A stretch of DNA of 64,000 bases, taken from positions 2,748,001 to 2,812,000 of the forward strand of contig NZ_CP155792.1 of the NCBI RefSeq assembly GCF_039729015.1, in the 5' to 3' direction. The notes beneath the pieces were generated by a model that searched no databases, was not told the origin of the DNA, and saw only the letters and a list, made by a program, of their open reading frames with translations. Positions 31,151 through 40,482 of this stretch are shown piece after piece; position 1 is the stretch's first letter; the number at the start of each line of letters is the position of its first letter. The position numbers were made by a program, and so were the translations under genes. The stretch is from Blastococcus sp. HT6-30. Its GTDB lineage: Bacteria > Actinomycetota > Actinomycetes > Mycobacteriales > Geodermatophilaceae.

Positions 31151-32191
31151 CTACAACTGGCCGAGCAGCTCGTCGGCGGCGCGGTAGGGATCGGTCCCGC
31201 CGTCGACCACCTTGTCGGCGAGCGCGCCCAGCGCGGCCGATCCGCGCACGTCGCCCATCCGCTCCCGCAACGTCCCCAGTGCGATCGCCTCGATCTCGCG
31301 GGCGGCCCGCTCGCTGCGACGACGGTGGCCCTCACCGGAGGACTCCAGCCACTGCCGGTGCTCCTCGATCCTCGCCAGCACGTCGTCGATCCCGTTGTCG
31401 GTGTCCCGGGCGGCGACCGTGCGGCAGATGGGCGGCCGCCACTGGCCGGCCTCGGAGTGCCGGCCGCCGAGGGAGAGCATGTAGCGCAGGTCGCGCACGG
31501 TCTGGTCCGCGCCGTCCCGATCGGCCTTGTTGACGACGAAGACGTCGGCGACCTCGAGGATCCCGGCCTTCGCCGCCTGGATGCCGTCGCCCATCCCGGG
31601 GGCGACGAGGACCAGCGTGGTGTCGGCGAGCGAGGCGATCTCCAGCTCCGACTGCCCGACGCCGACGGTCTCGATCAGCACCACGTCGCAGCCGGCGGCG
31701 TCGAGCACGCGCAACGCCTGCGGGGTGGCCCACGAGAGCCCGCCGAGGTGACCGCGGGAGGCCATGGAGCGGATGAAGACGCCGCCGTCCCCGGCGTGGT
31801 CCTGCATCCGGACCCGGTCCCCGAGCAGGGCGCCACCGGAGAACGGCGACGACGGGTCGACCGCGAGCACCCCGACCCGCTTGCCCGCCTGCCGCAGTGC
31901 CCGCACCAGCGCCGTCGTCGAGGTGGACTTGCCCACCCCCGGGGAGCCGGTCAGCCCGATCACCTGGGCGTGGCCGGTGTGCGGGGACAGCGCCGCGGCG
32001 ACCTCGCGCAGGGCGGGGCTGGCGTCCTCCACCAGGGAGATCAGCCGCGCCACCGAGCGCGCGTCGCCCTCCCGCGCGCGCTCCACCAGCGTCGGGACGT
32101 CGACCGAACGCCGGGAGCGGCGGGTGGGTCGGGGCCCGGAGGGGACGGGGGTGGACGCCTGGACCGCAGTCCCCTCCGGGGGCCCGCTCAC
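31151..32191 (-). CDS. meaB: MeaB GTPase chaperone of B12-dependent mutases
   Basis: A 346-residue G3E-family GTPase that protects and reloads adenosylcobalamin mutases. P-loop GSPGVGKST (82-90), [29 protein letters not shown] and the guanine-specificity motif NKAD are all present. GTG 32191 overlaps the thiolase stop as GTGA. In this window its clients could be Ecm (ethylmalonyl-CoA mutase) and IcmA; no methylmalonyl-CoA mutase proper is present here. Confidence 0.95.
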   Translation of the reverse strand: MSGPPEGTAVQASTPVPSGPRPTRRSRRSVDVPTLVERAREGDARSVARLISLVEDASPALREVAAALSPHTGHAQVIGLTGSPGVGKSTSTTALVRALRQAGKRVGVLAVDPSSPFSGGALLGDRVRMQDHAGDGGVFIRSMASRGHLGGLSWATPQALRVLDAAGCDVVLIETVGVGQSELEIASLADTTLVLVAPGMGDGIQAAKAGILEVADVFVVNKADRDGADQTVRDLRYMLSLGGRHSEAGQWRPPICRTVAARDTDNGIDDVLARIEEHRQWLESSGEGHRRRSERAAREIEAIALGTLRERMGDVRGSAALGALADKVVDGGTDPYRAADELLGQL

Positions 32192-33378
32192 GCCTTCGCG
32201 GGGACGTGCAGGATCAGCGCGTCGCCCTGACCGCCGCCACCGCACAGCGCGGCGGCGCCGATACCGCCACCCCGACGGCGCAGCTCGAGCGCCAGGTCCA
32301 GCACGATCCGGGCGCCGCTCATGCCGACCGGGTGCCCCAGGGCGATGGCGCCACCGTTGGGGTTCACCTTCTCCGGGTCGATCCCGAGCTCACGGGTGGA
32401 CACGATGCCCACGGCGGCGAAGGCCTCGTTCAGCTCCACCAGGTCGAGTGACTGCGGGTCGATGCCCTCCCGCTCGCAGGCCTTCTGGATCGCCCGCGAC
32501 GGCTGGCTCTGCAGCGTGGCGTCGGGCCCGGCGACGACGCCGTGCGCACCGATCTCGGCGAGCACGGTGCAGCCGAGCTCGGCGGCCTTCTCGGCGCTCA
32601 TGACGACGACCGCGCAGGCGCCGTCGGAGATCTGCGAGGCGCTGCCGGCGGTGATCGTCCCGTCCTTGGCGAACGCCGGCTTCAGCTTGGAGAGGCTCTC
32701 CGCGGTGGTGTCGGGGCGGATGCCCTCGTCCTCGCGGAACTCGATCGGGTCGCCCTTGCGCTGCGGGATGAGGACCGGGGTGATCTCCTCGTCGAAGATC
32801 CCGTCCTTGGCGGCGCGCGCGGCCTTCTGGTGGCTGGCGGCGGCGAACTCGTCCTGCTCCTCGCGCGTCAGGTCGTAGCGGCTGTTGGCCTGCTCGGTGA
32901 GCACGCCCATGGCCACCTGGTCGAAGGTGTCCGAGAGGCCGTCGTGCGCCATCGAGTCGATGAGCTTGGTGTCGCCGTACTTCGTGCCGGTGCGCGAGCC
33001 GGCGAGCAGGTGCGGCGCCTGGGTCATGGACTCCATGCCACCGGCGACGACGACGTCGAACTCCCCGGCGCGGATCAACTGGTCGGCCAGCGCGATCGCG
33101 TCGAGGCCGGAGAGGCAGACCTTGTTGAGCGTGAAGGACGGCACCGACATGGGGATGCCGCCGGCGACCGCGGCCGGGCGGGCCGGGTTCTGGCCGGCGC
33201 CGGCCTGGATGACCTGGCCCATGATCACGTAGTCGACCTGGTCGCCGGAGATGCCGGCGCGCTCGAGGGCGGCCTTGATGGCGACGCCGCCGAGGTCGGC
33301 CGCGGAGAAGTCCTTGAGGGAGCCGAGCAGCCGCCCCATCGGGGTGCGGGCGCCGCTGACGATGACCGAGCGGGACAT
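32188..33378 (-). CDS. Acetyl-CoA acetyltransferase (thiolase)
   Basis: A 396-residue thiolase. The acyl-accepting Cys88 is in NKVCLSG; the GHPVG histidine and the CGGGGQGDA cysteine close the active site. It condenses two acetyl-CoA to acetoacetyl-CoA or runs in reverse. ATG 33378 follows GGAGG by four to five bases. It begins a thiolase-meaB-oxidoreductase operon, divergent from the epimerase. Position matches FadA4 (Rv1323) of M. tuberculosis. In the ethylmalonyl-CoA pathway it is the entry step. Confidence 0.95.
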   Translation of the reverse strand: MSRSVIVSGARTPMGRLLGSLKDFSAADLGGVAIKAALERAGISGDQVDYVIMGQVIQAGAGQNPARPAAVAGGIPMSVPSFTLNKVCLSGLDAIALADQLIRAGEFDVVVAGGMESMTQAPHLLAGSRTGTKYGDTKLIDSMAHDGLSDTFDQVAMGVLTEQANSRYDLTREEQDEFAAASHQKAARAAKDGIFDEEITPVLIPQRKGDPIEFREDEGIRPDTTAESLSKLKPAFAKDGTITAGSASQISDGACAVVVMSAEKAAELGCTVLAEIGAHGVVAGPDATLQSQPSRAIQKACEREGIDPQSLDLVELNEAFAAVGIVSTRELGIDPEKVNPNGGAIALGHPVGMSGARIVLDLALELRRRGGGIGAAALCGGGGQGDALILHVPAKA

Positions 33379-33607
33379 GCTGCCTCCAGTGCCGGGCCGC
33401 CGCCGGTGGCGACCACGTTGTCGGGACGCACCGCGGTCGACCGCGACCGGGCAGGTCACGACCAGGGGCGGCGCCGGGCCTTCCCGGAAGGATAGGACGG
33501 CACTCCGACGCGCGGCAGGGCGACATCTATGGTGGGCGTCACGGCCCTGGGGTGACCCCGGCCACCCCGACCTGTCGTCTCAGACGTCTTGGCGGCATCA
33601 TGCCCGC

Positions 33608-34084
33608 GTGACCACCAACGACGCCCATCGCACCAGCACTCCCGCCGGGCTGCCCGCGGGGCTGTTCACCACCATCGACCACGTCGGCATCGCCGTCCCC
33701 GACCTGGACGAGGCCATCGCCTTCTACGCGCAGGCCTTCGGCGTGCAGTCGGTGCACGAGGAGACCAACGAGGAGCAGGGCGTCCGCGAGGCGATGCTCG
33801 CCGTCGGCACCGGCGACACCCGGATCCAGCTGCTCGCGCCGCTCACCCCGGAGTCGACGATCGCCAAGTTCATCGGCCGCTCCGGGCCCGGCCTGCAGCA
33901 GCTGGCCTTCCGGGTCGACGACGTCGAGGCGGTCAGCGCGACGCTGCGCGAGCGCGGCCTGCGCCTGCTCTACGACGTCCCCAAGCGCGGGACGTCGGAC
34001 AGCCGGGTGAACTTCATCCACCCGAAGGACGCCGGCGGCGTCCTGGTGGAGCTCGTCGAGCCCGCCGCCGCCCCCGCCCACTGA
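33608..34084 (+). CDS. epi: Methylmalonyl/ethylmalonyl-CoA epimerase
   Basis: A 158-residue VOC-fold epimerase. H25 (IDHVGIAV), Q74 (RIQLLAP) and E148 (VLVELVEP) fit the metal-binding set, with NEEQGVREAML a family signature. The usual His-His pair before the AF segment is replaced by Gln-Gln (GPGLQQLAF, Q97-Q98), so one metal ligand may be changed. GTG 33608 is used because homology starts about 15 residues in; the open frame upstream is antisense noise. It supplies the epimer needed by the B12 mutase and sits directly before ccr. Confidence 0.88.
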   Translation: MTTNDAHRTSTPAGLPAGLFTTIDHVGIAVPDLDEAIAFYAQAFGVQSVHEETNEEQGVREAMLAVGTGDTRIQLLAPLTPESTIAKFIGRSGPGLQQLAFRVDDVEAVSATLRERGLRLLYDVPKRGTSDSRVNFIHPKDAGGVLVELVEPAAAPAH

Positions 34085-34101
34085 CCGGCCGCACCTCCGC
34101 T

Positions 34102-34119
34102 GTTACCCACCGGTAACCT
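34102..34119 (+). promoter_or_regulatory. Inverted repeat overlapping a -10 box upstream of ccr
   Basis: GTTACC (34102-34107), CACC, GGTAAC (34112-34117) is a perfect inverted repeat; it can also be read as GTTAC-n6-GTAAC. TAACCT (34114-34119) fits a -10 box and overlaps the right arm, a repressor-like layout. A near copy lies before ecm. Confidence 0.6.
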
Positions 34120-34181
34120 CTGCGCACCCGCACCGCCCTCCGAGCCGGCCGACGACGGCCACCGATGACCCGGGAGTACGC

Positions 34182-35513
34182 GTGAACGAGATCAGGGACG
34201 CCATCCTCGCCGACCAGCTGGACGCGCTGGGGAGTCTGGCAGTGCCGGAGTCCTACCGCGCCGTGCTCGTCCGCAAGGACGAGCAGGACATGTTCGTGGG
34301 CCTGTCCACGAAGGACAAGGACCCCCGCAAGTCGCTGCACGTCGAGGAGGTCGCGACCCCCGAGCTCGGCCCGGGCGAGGCGATCGTCGCCGTCATGGCG
34401 TCCTCGGTGAACTACAACACCGTGTGGACGTCGATCTTCGAGCCGGTCTCGACGTTCGGCTTCCTGGAGCGCTACGGCCGGGTGTCCGAGCTCACCAAGC
34501 GGCACGACCTGCCCTACCACGTCGTCGGCTCCGACCTGGCCGGCGTCGTGCTGCGCGTGGGCCCGGGCGTCAACAAGTGGAAGGCGGGCGACGAGGTCGT
34601 GGCGCACTGCCTCTCGGTGGAGCTCGAGGACCCGGCCGGCCACGACGACACGATGATGGACCCCCAGCAGCGCATCTGGGGCTTCGAGACCAACTTCGGC
34701 GGGCTCGCCGAGCTCGCGCTGGTCAAGAGCAACCAGCTCATGCCCAAGCCGGCCCACCTGTCCTGGGAGGAGGCGGCCAGCCCCGGGCTGGTCAACTCCA
34801 CCGCCTACCGCCAGCTGGTGAGCAGGAACGGTGCCGCCATGAAGCAGGGCGACACCGTGCTGATCTGGGGCGCCTCCGGCGGTCTGGGCTCCTACGCCAC
34901 CCAGATGGCGCTCAACGGCGGTGCGATCCCGGTGTGCGTCGTGAGCAACCCGGAGAAGGCCGAGATCGTCCGCAAGATGGGCGCCGAGCTGGTCATCGAC
35001 CGTTCCGCGGAGGGCTACCAGTTCTGGAAGGACGAGACCACCCAGGACCCCAAGGAGTGGCAGCGCCTGGGCAAGAAGATCCGTGAGCTGACCGGCGGCG
35101 ACGACGTCGACATCGTCTTCGAGCACCCCGGCCGGGAGACGTTCGGCGCCAGCGTCTACGTCGCCAAGAAGGGCGGCACGATCGTCACCTGCGCCTCCAC
35201 CACCGGCTACATGCACGAGTACGACAACCGCTACCTCTGGATGAACCTCAAGCGGATCGTCAGCTCGCACTTCGCCAACTACAAGGAGGCGTGGGAGGCC
35301 AACCGGCTCATCGACAAGGGGCTTATCCACCCGACGCTCTCCAAGGTCTACCCGATGGCTGACGTCGGCCAGGCCGCCCTCGACGTCCACCGCAACGCCC
35401 ACCAGGGCAAGGTCGGCGTCCTGACCCTCGCCCCCGAGGAGGGCCTGGGCGTGAAGAACGCCGAGAAGCGCGCCAAGCACCTCGAGGCCATCAACCGCTT
35501 CCGCGGGCTCTGA
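34182..35513 (+). CDS. ccrA: Crotonyl-CoA carboxylase/reductase
   Basis: A 443-residue NADPH-dependent medium-chain reductase that carboxylates crotonyl-CoA to ethylmalonyl-CoA. The NADPH Rossmann motif is IWGASGGLGSYATQ. The four residues known to hold CO2 in the Kitasatospora enzyme (N81, F170, E171, H365) are all present with a shift of two: N79, F168, E169 and H363. So this is a true carboxylase, not a plain enoyl reductase. GTG 34182 has GGGAG upstream. It follows the epimerase by 97 bases containing its own palindromic promoter, and ends at a strong terminator. It is the key enzyme of the ethylmalonyl-CoA pathway. Confidence 0.96.
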   Translation: MNEIRDAILADQLDALGSLAVPESYRAVLVRKDEQDMFVGLSTKDKDPRKSLHVEEVATPELGPGEAIVAVMASSVNYNTVWTSIFEPVSTFGFLERYGRVSELTKRHDLPYHVVGSDLAGVVLRVGPGVNKWKAGDEVVAHCLSVELEDPAGHDDTMMDPQQRIWGFETNFGGLAELALVKSNQLMPKPAHLSWEEAASPGLVNSTAYRQLVSRNGAAMKQGDTVLIWGASGGLGSYATQMALNGGAIPVCVVSNPEKAEIVRKMGAELVIDRSAEGYQFWKDETTQDPKEWQRLGKKIRELTGGDDVDIVFEHPGRETFGASVYVAKKGGTIVTCASTTGYMHEYDNRYLWMNLKRIVSSHFANYKEAWEANRLIDKGLIHPTLSKVYPMADVGQAALDVHRNAHQGKVGVLTLAPEEGLGVKNAEKRAKHLEAINRFRGL

Positions 35514-35566
35514 CAGAGGCCCCCTCACCTTTCGCACGCTCGGGGCGAGTCCCCGGACCGGGCCAC

Positions 35567-35602
35567 CCCGGGGCCGGACCGCAGTCGCGGTCCGGCCCCG
35601 GG
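35567..35602 (+). terminator. Terminator after ccrA
   Basis: Arms 35567-35582 and 35587-35602 form a perfect 16-bp stem with a four-base AGTC loop, about 55 bases past the ccrA stop. Confidence 0.8.
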
Positions 35603-35700
35603 CGCATGTCCGGCGCGTGGCGCCAGGGGCCTCCGGGGCGCCTGGGATTGGACTCCGCGGGACCGGTGACGGGCCCTTCCCCTTCTGCGAGGATGGACGT

Positions 35701-36954
35701 ATGAGCGACCCCCGCCACGATCTGCCGATGCACGAGGCCCAGCACTCGTTCGACGTGGTGCTGCGGGGGTACGACCGCGGCCAGGTCGCCGAGACGATCG
35801 AGCGGCTGGAGGCCGACTTCCGCATCGCGCTGGCCGACCGTGATGCCGCCGCCGCCCGGACGGCGGACCTGGCCGGCCAGCTGTCGGCCCTGCACGGCGA
35901 GATCGAGTCGCTGCGCCGCAAGGCCGCGACGGCGTCGGCGCCCACGTTCGAGAACATCAGCGAGCGCATCCAGCACATGCTGCAGCTCGCCGAGGAGGAG
36001 GCGGGCGAGATCCGCCGCGCCGCCGAGAACGACGCGATGGCCGTCCGCGAGCAGACCGCCGCCGAGGAGCGGGCGCTGCTCGAGCGCCACGCCGCCGGGC
36101 AGGCCGAGGTCGAGCGCATGATCGCCGAGGCCCGGCACAGCGCCGAGCAGATCGCGCAGAAGGCCCAGATCCGGGCCGACGAGCTGGTCGCCAAGGCGCA
36201 GGAGCGGGTGGCCCGGCTCGACGCCGAGTCGCAGGCCCGCCGCGCCAAGGTCGAGGAGGACTTCGAGATCGCGCAGCGCGCCCGCCGCGCGGAGGCCGCC
36301 CGGGCCGAGGAGGATCGCGAGCGCGTCTCGGTCCAGGCCGCGCGCCAGCGGATCGCCGGGGCCGAGCAGCACGCGGCCCAGCTGGTCGCCGATGCCGAGG
36401 CCCGCGCCGAGGCGATCCGCGAGGTCCGCGACGAGCTGACCAGCCGGCTGGTCCAGGCCCGCCGGCTGCTGGACGACCTGCCCGACCTCGGTGACCGCCC
36501 CCAGCAGTCCCGCGACCACGCCGGCACCGGGCGGCGCCCCCAGCCGGCCGCGCCCGCCGCGCGGGAGACCTCGCCGGAGCAGCAGGTCCCCCAGCGGCCC
36601 GCCGCGCAGCAGCCCGCTTCCGCGGCGCCGGCCTCGCCCAGCCCGGGCCCCCAGCCGGCCCCCGCGGGTCAGCCGGCGCCCGCTGCTCAGTCGCCGGCAC
36701 CGGTCGCCCGGCCGCAGACCGCCCAGCAGCCGGCCGTCCAGGTCACCCGTGGGGAGGGCGAGGCCGCCGCGGCCCGCCAGCCCACGCGCACCGACCCGGT
36801 GACCGCCACGTTCCCCGCCGCCCACCGCTCCGGGGAGACCACCACCCGGCAGCTGCCCATGCCGCCGCGGCCCGCGCCCACCGGCGCCACCACGGCTCCC
36901 CAGCCGGCCACCACCCAGTCGATCGACGAGCCGGTCGGCCAGGGGCGCTCCTGA
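35701..36954 (+). CDS. DivIVA-like coiled-coil protein
   Basis: A 417-residue protein. The N-terminus (SFDVVLRGYDRGQVAETIERLE, about 14-35) is the DivIVA/GpsB membrane-curvature module. A long coiled coil rich in Ala/Glu/Arg follows (about 35-260), then a disordered Pro/Gln/Ala tail (about 265-417). It is probably a cell-pole or septum scaffold related to Wag31 or the Streptomyces Scy/FilP type, though not the main divIVA gene. A GAGGAT box six bases before ATG 35701 may be a leaderless promoter. Its TGA overlaps the predicted CTG start of the sortase gene. Confidence 0.82.
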   Translation: MSDPRHDLPMHEAQHSFDVVLRGYDRGQVAETIERLEADFRIALADRDAAAARTADLAGQLSALHGEIESLRRKAATASAPTFENISERIQHMLQLAEEEAGEIRRAAENDAMAVREQTAAEERALLERHAAGQAEVERMIAEARHSAEQIAQKAQIRADELVAKAQERVARLDAESQARRAKVEEDFEIAQRARRAEAARAEEDRERVSVQAARQRIAGAEQHAAQLVADAEARAEAIREVRDELTSRLVQARRLLDDLPDLGDRPQQSRDHAGTGRRPQPAAPAARETSPEQQVPQRPAAQQPASAAPASPSPGPQPAPAGQPAPAAQSPAPVARPQTAQQPAVQVTRGEGEAAAARQPTRTDPVTATFPAAHRSGETTTRQLPMPPRPAPTGATTAPQPATTQSIDEPVGQGRS

Positions 36955-38252
36955 ACTCCACGCGCCACCTCGCGACAGCCCGCGTCCGACCAGGGCGCGG
37001 GCTGTCGGCCGTCCTGGCCCTCGTGCTCGTCGTGTTCGGCGCCGTCCTCGGCATCCCGGGCCGCGCCCTGGCCGAGGAGCCGGCGGCCGGGCTGCTGCGG
37101 GTCGCGCACCTGTCCCCCGACAGCCCGGCGGTGGACGTCTCCCTGACCGCTGCCGCACCGGCCGGGGAGGTGCTCACCGAACCGGGTCCCGTCGTGGCGG
37201 CGGGGCTCCGGTACGGCGACGTAGGCAGCTACGCGGAGCTGCCGCCCGGTGCGTACGCGGTCAGCGTCCGCGCTGCCGGCGCCCCGGACACCGCGCCACC
37301 GGCGCTCTCCGCCCGCGTCGAGGTGGCCGCCGGTCAGGCGTCGACCGTGGCGCTCGCCGGGTCCTTCGCCCGGCTGTCGCTGGCGTCCTTCCCCGACGAC
37401 CTGAGCGCCCCTCCCCCGGGCACCGCGCGGGTCCGGGTGCTCGCCGCGGCCGCCTCGCTGCCCTCGATCGACGTGGTGCTGGACGACGGCTCGCCGCTCG
37501 CTGCGGATCTGCGCTTCCCAGGTGCCGGGCCGCCGGTCACGGTGCCCGGCGGGGGGTACCGGGTCGGGATGCCCGGCGCGGACACGGCCGTCGCGCTGGA
37601 TCTGCCGGCCGGCTCCGTCCGCACGCTGCTGGCCCTCGACCGGCCCGGCGGCGGTATCGAGCTGCGCACGGTCGTGGACGCCACCGGGCCGGCGACGCCC
37701 CCTGCGGGCGGCGTCGAGGCCGGTGGCGGACCGGGACCCGCCGTGAGCTGGCTGCCGCACGTTCTCGCCGTCCTGGCCGCCGCGGCACCGGATCCGGCTC
37801 CGGTGCAGGCAGCCGCCCCGGTGCGGCTGCGGGTGCCGGCCGCCGGCATCGACACCGCCGTCGTCGGCGCCGGGCTGGACGGCGACGGCGCGCTCGTCCC
37901 ACCGGCGGACCCGGCGCTGACCGGCTGGTTCACCGGCGGCCCGCTCCCGGGCGCGCCCGGCCCGGCGGTCCTCACCGGCCACGTGGACTGGGCCGGTCGC
38001 CCGGGCGCCCTCGGCGGTCTCGCGGAGGTCGCCCCTGGCGACGAGGTCCGGGTGGAGCGGGCCGACGGCACGACGGCCCGGTTCCGGGTGACCGCCGTCG
38101 ACCGTTACGCCAAGACGGGCTTCCCCGGGTCCGTGGTCTACGCCCCCACCACGGGGGCCGAGCTCCGGCTCATCACCTGCGGTGGGCCGTTCGCCGCCGA
38201 GCGGGGCAGCTACCGCGACAACGTGGTGGTGTCCGCGGAGCTCGTGACCTGA
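36951..38252 (+). CDS. Class F sortase with DUF4397 domain, predicted CTG start
   Basis: A 433-residue exported protein. The signal peptide (RPGRG then LSAVLALVLVVFGAVLG, cleavage near GRALA) is complete only if translation starts at CTG 36951, which overlaps the upstream TGA as CTGA and has AGGGG six bases before it. The first ordinary start, GTG 37023, would cut off the positive region and half the hydrophobic core. Residues about 48-230 are DUF4397-like; about 280-430 are a class F sortase with His in LTGHVDWAG, Cys in LITCGGPF and Arg in YRDNVVV. No LPXTG substrate is visible here. Confidence 0.85.
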   Translation: MNSTRHLATARVRPGRGLSAVLALVLVVFGAVLGIPGRALAEEPAAGLLRVAHLSPDSPAVDVSLTAAAPAGEVLTEPGPVVAAGLRYGDVGSYAELPPGAYAVSVRAAGAPDTAPPALSARVEVAAGQASTVALAGSFARLSLASFPDDLSAPPPGTARVRVLAAAASLPSIDVVLDDGSPLAADLRFPGAGPPVTVPGGGYRVGMPGADTAVALDLPAGSVRTLLALDRPGGGIELRTVVDATGPATPPAGGVEAGGGPGPAVSWLPHVLAVLAAAAPDPAPVQAAAPVRLRVPAAGIDTAVVGAGLDGDGALVPPADPALTGWFTGGPLPGAPGPAVLTGHVDWAGRPGALGGLAEVAPGDEVRVERADGTTARFRVTAVDRYAKTGFPGSVVYAPTTGAELRLITCGGPFAAERGSYRDNVVVSAELVT

Positions 38253-38318
38253 GGGAACGGCCATCCGCCGAGGGCCTGACGCGAGCCCGCGGGGGTGGCG
38301 GGAGTGCTCGGTCCCTCG

Positions 38319-38624
38319 TCAGCGTCGCCGGGCGCGCGAGCGCCAGCAGGCGGTGTGCCAGTGCCGCCGCAGGTCCGCGGCGGAGTCGACGTCCCAGGCG
38401 TCGAGGTCGGAGTCCCGGGCGTAGGCGGGCCAGCTGACCACGTGCGGCGTCCCGGGGCGGATCTCCTGGTCGCAGCCGGGGCAGCGGTAGGTCTTGCCCG
38501 TGGCCGCCCCGGTGATCGCCCGGACGACCCAGTCGCCGTCGGACGCCTCCTCGACCTGCTCGGGACGACGGACCGGGTCGCGCCCCGAGGAACGCGACCC
38601 GGTCCGTGGACGGCGACGGGGCAC
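38319..38624 (-). CDS. Small Cys/His-rich conserved actinobacterial protein
   Basis: A 101-residue protein with a basic N-terminus and a putative zinc site: CPGC near residue 50 and HWHTACW near the C-terminus, around a GKTYRCPGCDQEI segment. I recognise it as a widespread actinobacterial small protein often labelled ATP/GTP-binding without evidence. GTG 38624 starts three bases after the hydroxyacyl-CoA dehydrogenase stop, so it is probably co-transcribed. Function unknown. Confidence 0.75.
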   Translation of the reverse strand: MPRRRPRTGSRSSGRDPVRRPEQVEEASDGDWVVRAITGAATGKTYRCPGCDQEIRPGTPHVVSWPAYARDSDLDAWDVDSAADLRRHWHTACWRSRARRR

Positions 38625-38627
38625 CCG

Positions 38628-40409
38628 TCAGCGGCTGACGTAGTCCCGGAAACCACGACCGGTCTTCCGGCCGAGGTAACCGGCGGTGACCAGGTGCTCG
38701 AGCAGCGGCGCCGGCGCGAACCCCGGCTCGCGGAACTCGGTGTAGAGCTCCTTCTCGATCGCCAGCGAGACGTCCAGGCCGACGACGTCGAGCAGCTCGA
38801 AGGGCCCCATGGGGTAGCCGCAGCCGACCTTCATCGCGGCGTCGATGTCGTCGGCCGTGGCGTAGTGCGCCTCCAGCATCTTCACCGCGTCGTTCAGGTA
38901 CGGGAAGAGCAGGGCGTTCACGATGAACCCGGCCCGGTCGGTGCAGGAGACCGCGCGCTTCCCCAGCTGCTCCGACACCGCGTGGATGGTCGCCGCGACG
39001 TCCGGGGCGGTGGAGATGGTCGAGACGACCTCCACCAGCTTCATGACCTGCGCGGGGTTGAAGAAGTGCATGCCCACCACGTCGGCCGGGCGGCCGCTGG
39101 CCTTGGCGCACTCGATGACCGGCAGGCTCGACGTCGTCGTGGCCAGCACGGCCCCCGGCTTGGCGATCTCGCCCAGGTTGGCGAACAGCGCCTCCTTGAC
39201 CGGCAGCGACTCGACGACGGCCTCGATGACCAGGTCGCGGTCGGCGAGGTCGTCCAGCGACGTGGTGCCGGTGACCCGGCCCAGGATCTCGTCCCTGGCG
39301 TTCTCCTCGAGCCGGCCGCGGACGACCTGCTTGTCCAGCGACTTGGTGACCGCCGTGGTGACGGCCTCGACCTTCTCGGCGGAACGGGCCACGAAGACGA
39401 CGTCGTAGCCACCCTTGGCGACGACCTCGATGATCCCGGTGGCCATGGTCCCGGAGCCGACGACGCCCACGGTCCGCACCGGCCGGGCTCCCTCGGCCGC
39501 GCCGCCGGGGGTGGGGGTCGCCTCGTCGGCGACCACCTCCGCGGAGCCGGCCGCGGCGTAGGTGTAGAACCCCCGGCCGACCTTCCGGCCCAGCAGGCCC
39601 GCGGTCATCATCTGCTTGATGATCGGGCTCGGCGCGTGCAGCCGGTCGCGCGACTGCTTGTACATCGTGTCCAGGATCTCGTAGGCGGTGTCGATGCCGA
39701 TGAGGTCCATGAGCGCCAGCGGGCCCATGGGCAGGCCGCAGCCCAGGCGCATCGCCGCGTCGATGTCCTCGCGGCTGGCGTACCGGTTCTCGTACATCGA
39801 GACGGCGTGGTTGAGGTAGCCGAACAGCAGCGCGTTGGCGATGAAGCCCGCCTTGTCGCCGATCGTGACGTCGACCTTGCCGAGTCGTTCGGCCAGCGCC
39901 TCGACGTCCTCGACCACCGAGGGCTCGGTGACGACGGTGCGCACCACCTCGACCAGCTTCATGACCGGCGCCGGGTTGAAGAAGTGCATCCCGATGACCT
40001 TGCTCGGCCGTCCGGTGACGACCGACAGCTCGGTGACCGAGAGGCTCGAGGTGTTCGTCGCCAGGATGGTGTCCGGCGGGCAGATCTTGTCCAGCTTCGC
40101 GAAGAGGTCGGCCTTGAGCTCCATCCGCTCGGGCACCGCCTCGACGACCAGCTCGACGTCGCCCAGGTCCTCCAGCGAGGTGGAAAAGCGGATGCGCTCG
40201 AAGATGGCGTCGCGCTCGGCGGCATCGAGCTTGCCGCGGGCGACGGCCCGGTCGGTGGACTGCTCGACGTGGCTCCGGCCCCGGGCCAGCGCCTCCTCGC
40301 TGATCTCCACGGCGGTGACCGACAGGCCCGCCCGTGCGAACACCTCGGTGATGCCGGCACCCATGGTGCCCAGCCCCACGACGCCGACCTCGTTCAGTTC
40401 CCTGGGCAC
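38628..40409 (-). CDS. Fused tandem 3-hydroxyacyl-CoA dehydrogenase
   Basis: A 593-residue protein made of two complete 3-hydroxybutyryl-CoA dehydrogenase copies. Copy one (about 1-283) has VGLGTMGAGI and HFFNPAPVMKLVEVV; copy two (about 312-593) has VGSGTMATGI and HFFNPAQVMKLVEVV, joined by an Ala/Pro linker. Both NAD sites and both HFFNP motifs are intact, so both halves may be active. It reduces acetoacetyl-CoA to 3-hydroxybutyryl-CoA, or the reverse, matching the thiolase and crotonase in this window. GTG 40409 has GGAGGA nine bases upstream. Confidence 0.93.
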   Translation of the reverse strand: MPRELNEVGVVGLGTMGAGITEVFARAGLSVTAVEISEEALARGRSHVEQSTDRAVARGKLDAAERDAIFERIRFSTSLEDLGDVELVVEAVPERMELKADLFAKLDKICPPDTILATNTSSLSVTELSVVTGRPSKVIGMHFFNPAPVMKLVEVVRTVVTEPSVVEDVEALAERLGKVDVTIGDKAGFIANALLFGYLNHAVSMYENRYASREDIDAAMRLGCGLPMGPLALMDLIGIDTAYEILDTMYKQSRDRLHAPSPIIKQMMTAGLLGRKVGRGFYTYAAAGSAEVVADEATPTPGGAAEGARPVRTVGVVGSGTMATGIIEVVAKGGYDVVFVARSAEKVEAVTTAVTKSLDKQVVRGRLEENARDEILGRVTGTTSLDDLADRDLVIEAVVESLPVKEALFANLGEIAKPGAVLATTTSSLPVIECAKASGRPADVVGMHFFNPAQVMKLVEVVSTISTAPDVAATIHAVSEQLGKRAVSCTDRAGFIVNALLFPYLNDAVKMLEAHYATADDIDAAMKVGCGYPMGPFELLDVVGLDVSLAIEKELYTEFREPGFAPAPLLEHLVTAGYLGRKTGRGFRDYVSR

Positions 40410-40437
40410 GTTGCCATCTCCTCCCACCGCCGGTGAT

Positions 40438-40466
40438 CGCGGGCAGTCTCTCACCCGCCGCCCGCG
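40438..40466 (-). terminator. Possible terminator after nucS
   Basis: CGCGGGC and GCCCGCG form a 7-bp stem with a 15-base loop, 17-45 bases past the nucS stop. Confidence 0.4.
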
Positions 40467-40482
40467 GGAGGACGGGGTCTCC

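Noticed and set aside
38286-38302. Hairpin CCCGC/GCGGG between the sortase and the small Cys/His protein
   Set aside because: Only a 5-bp stem in very G/C-rich sequence; expected by chance.
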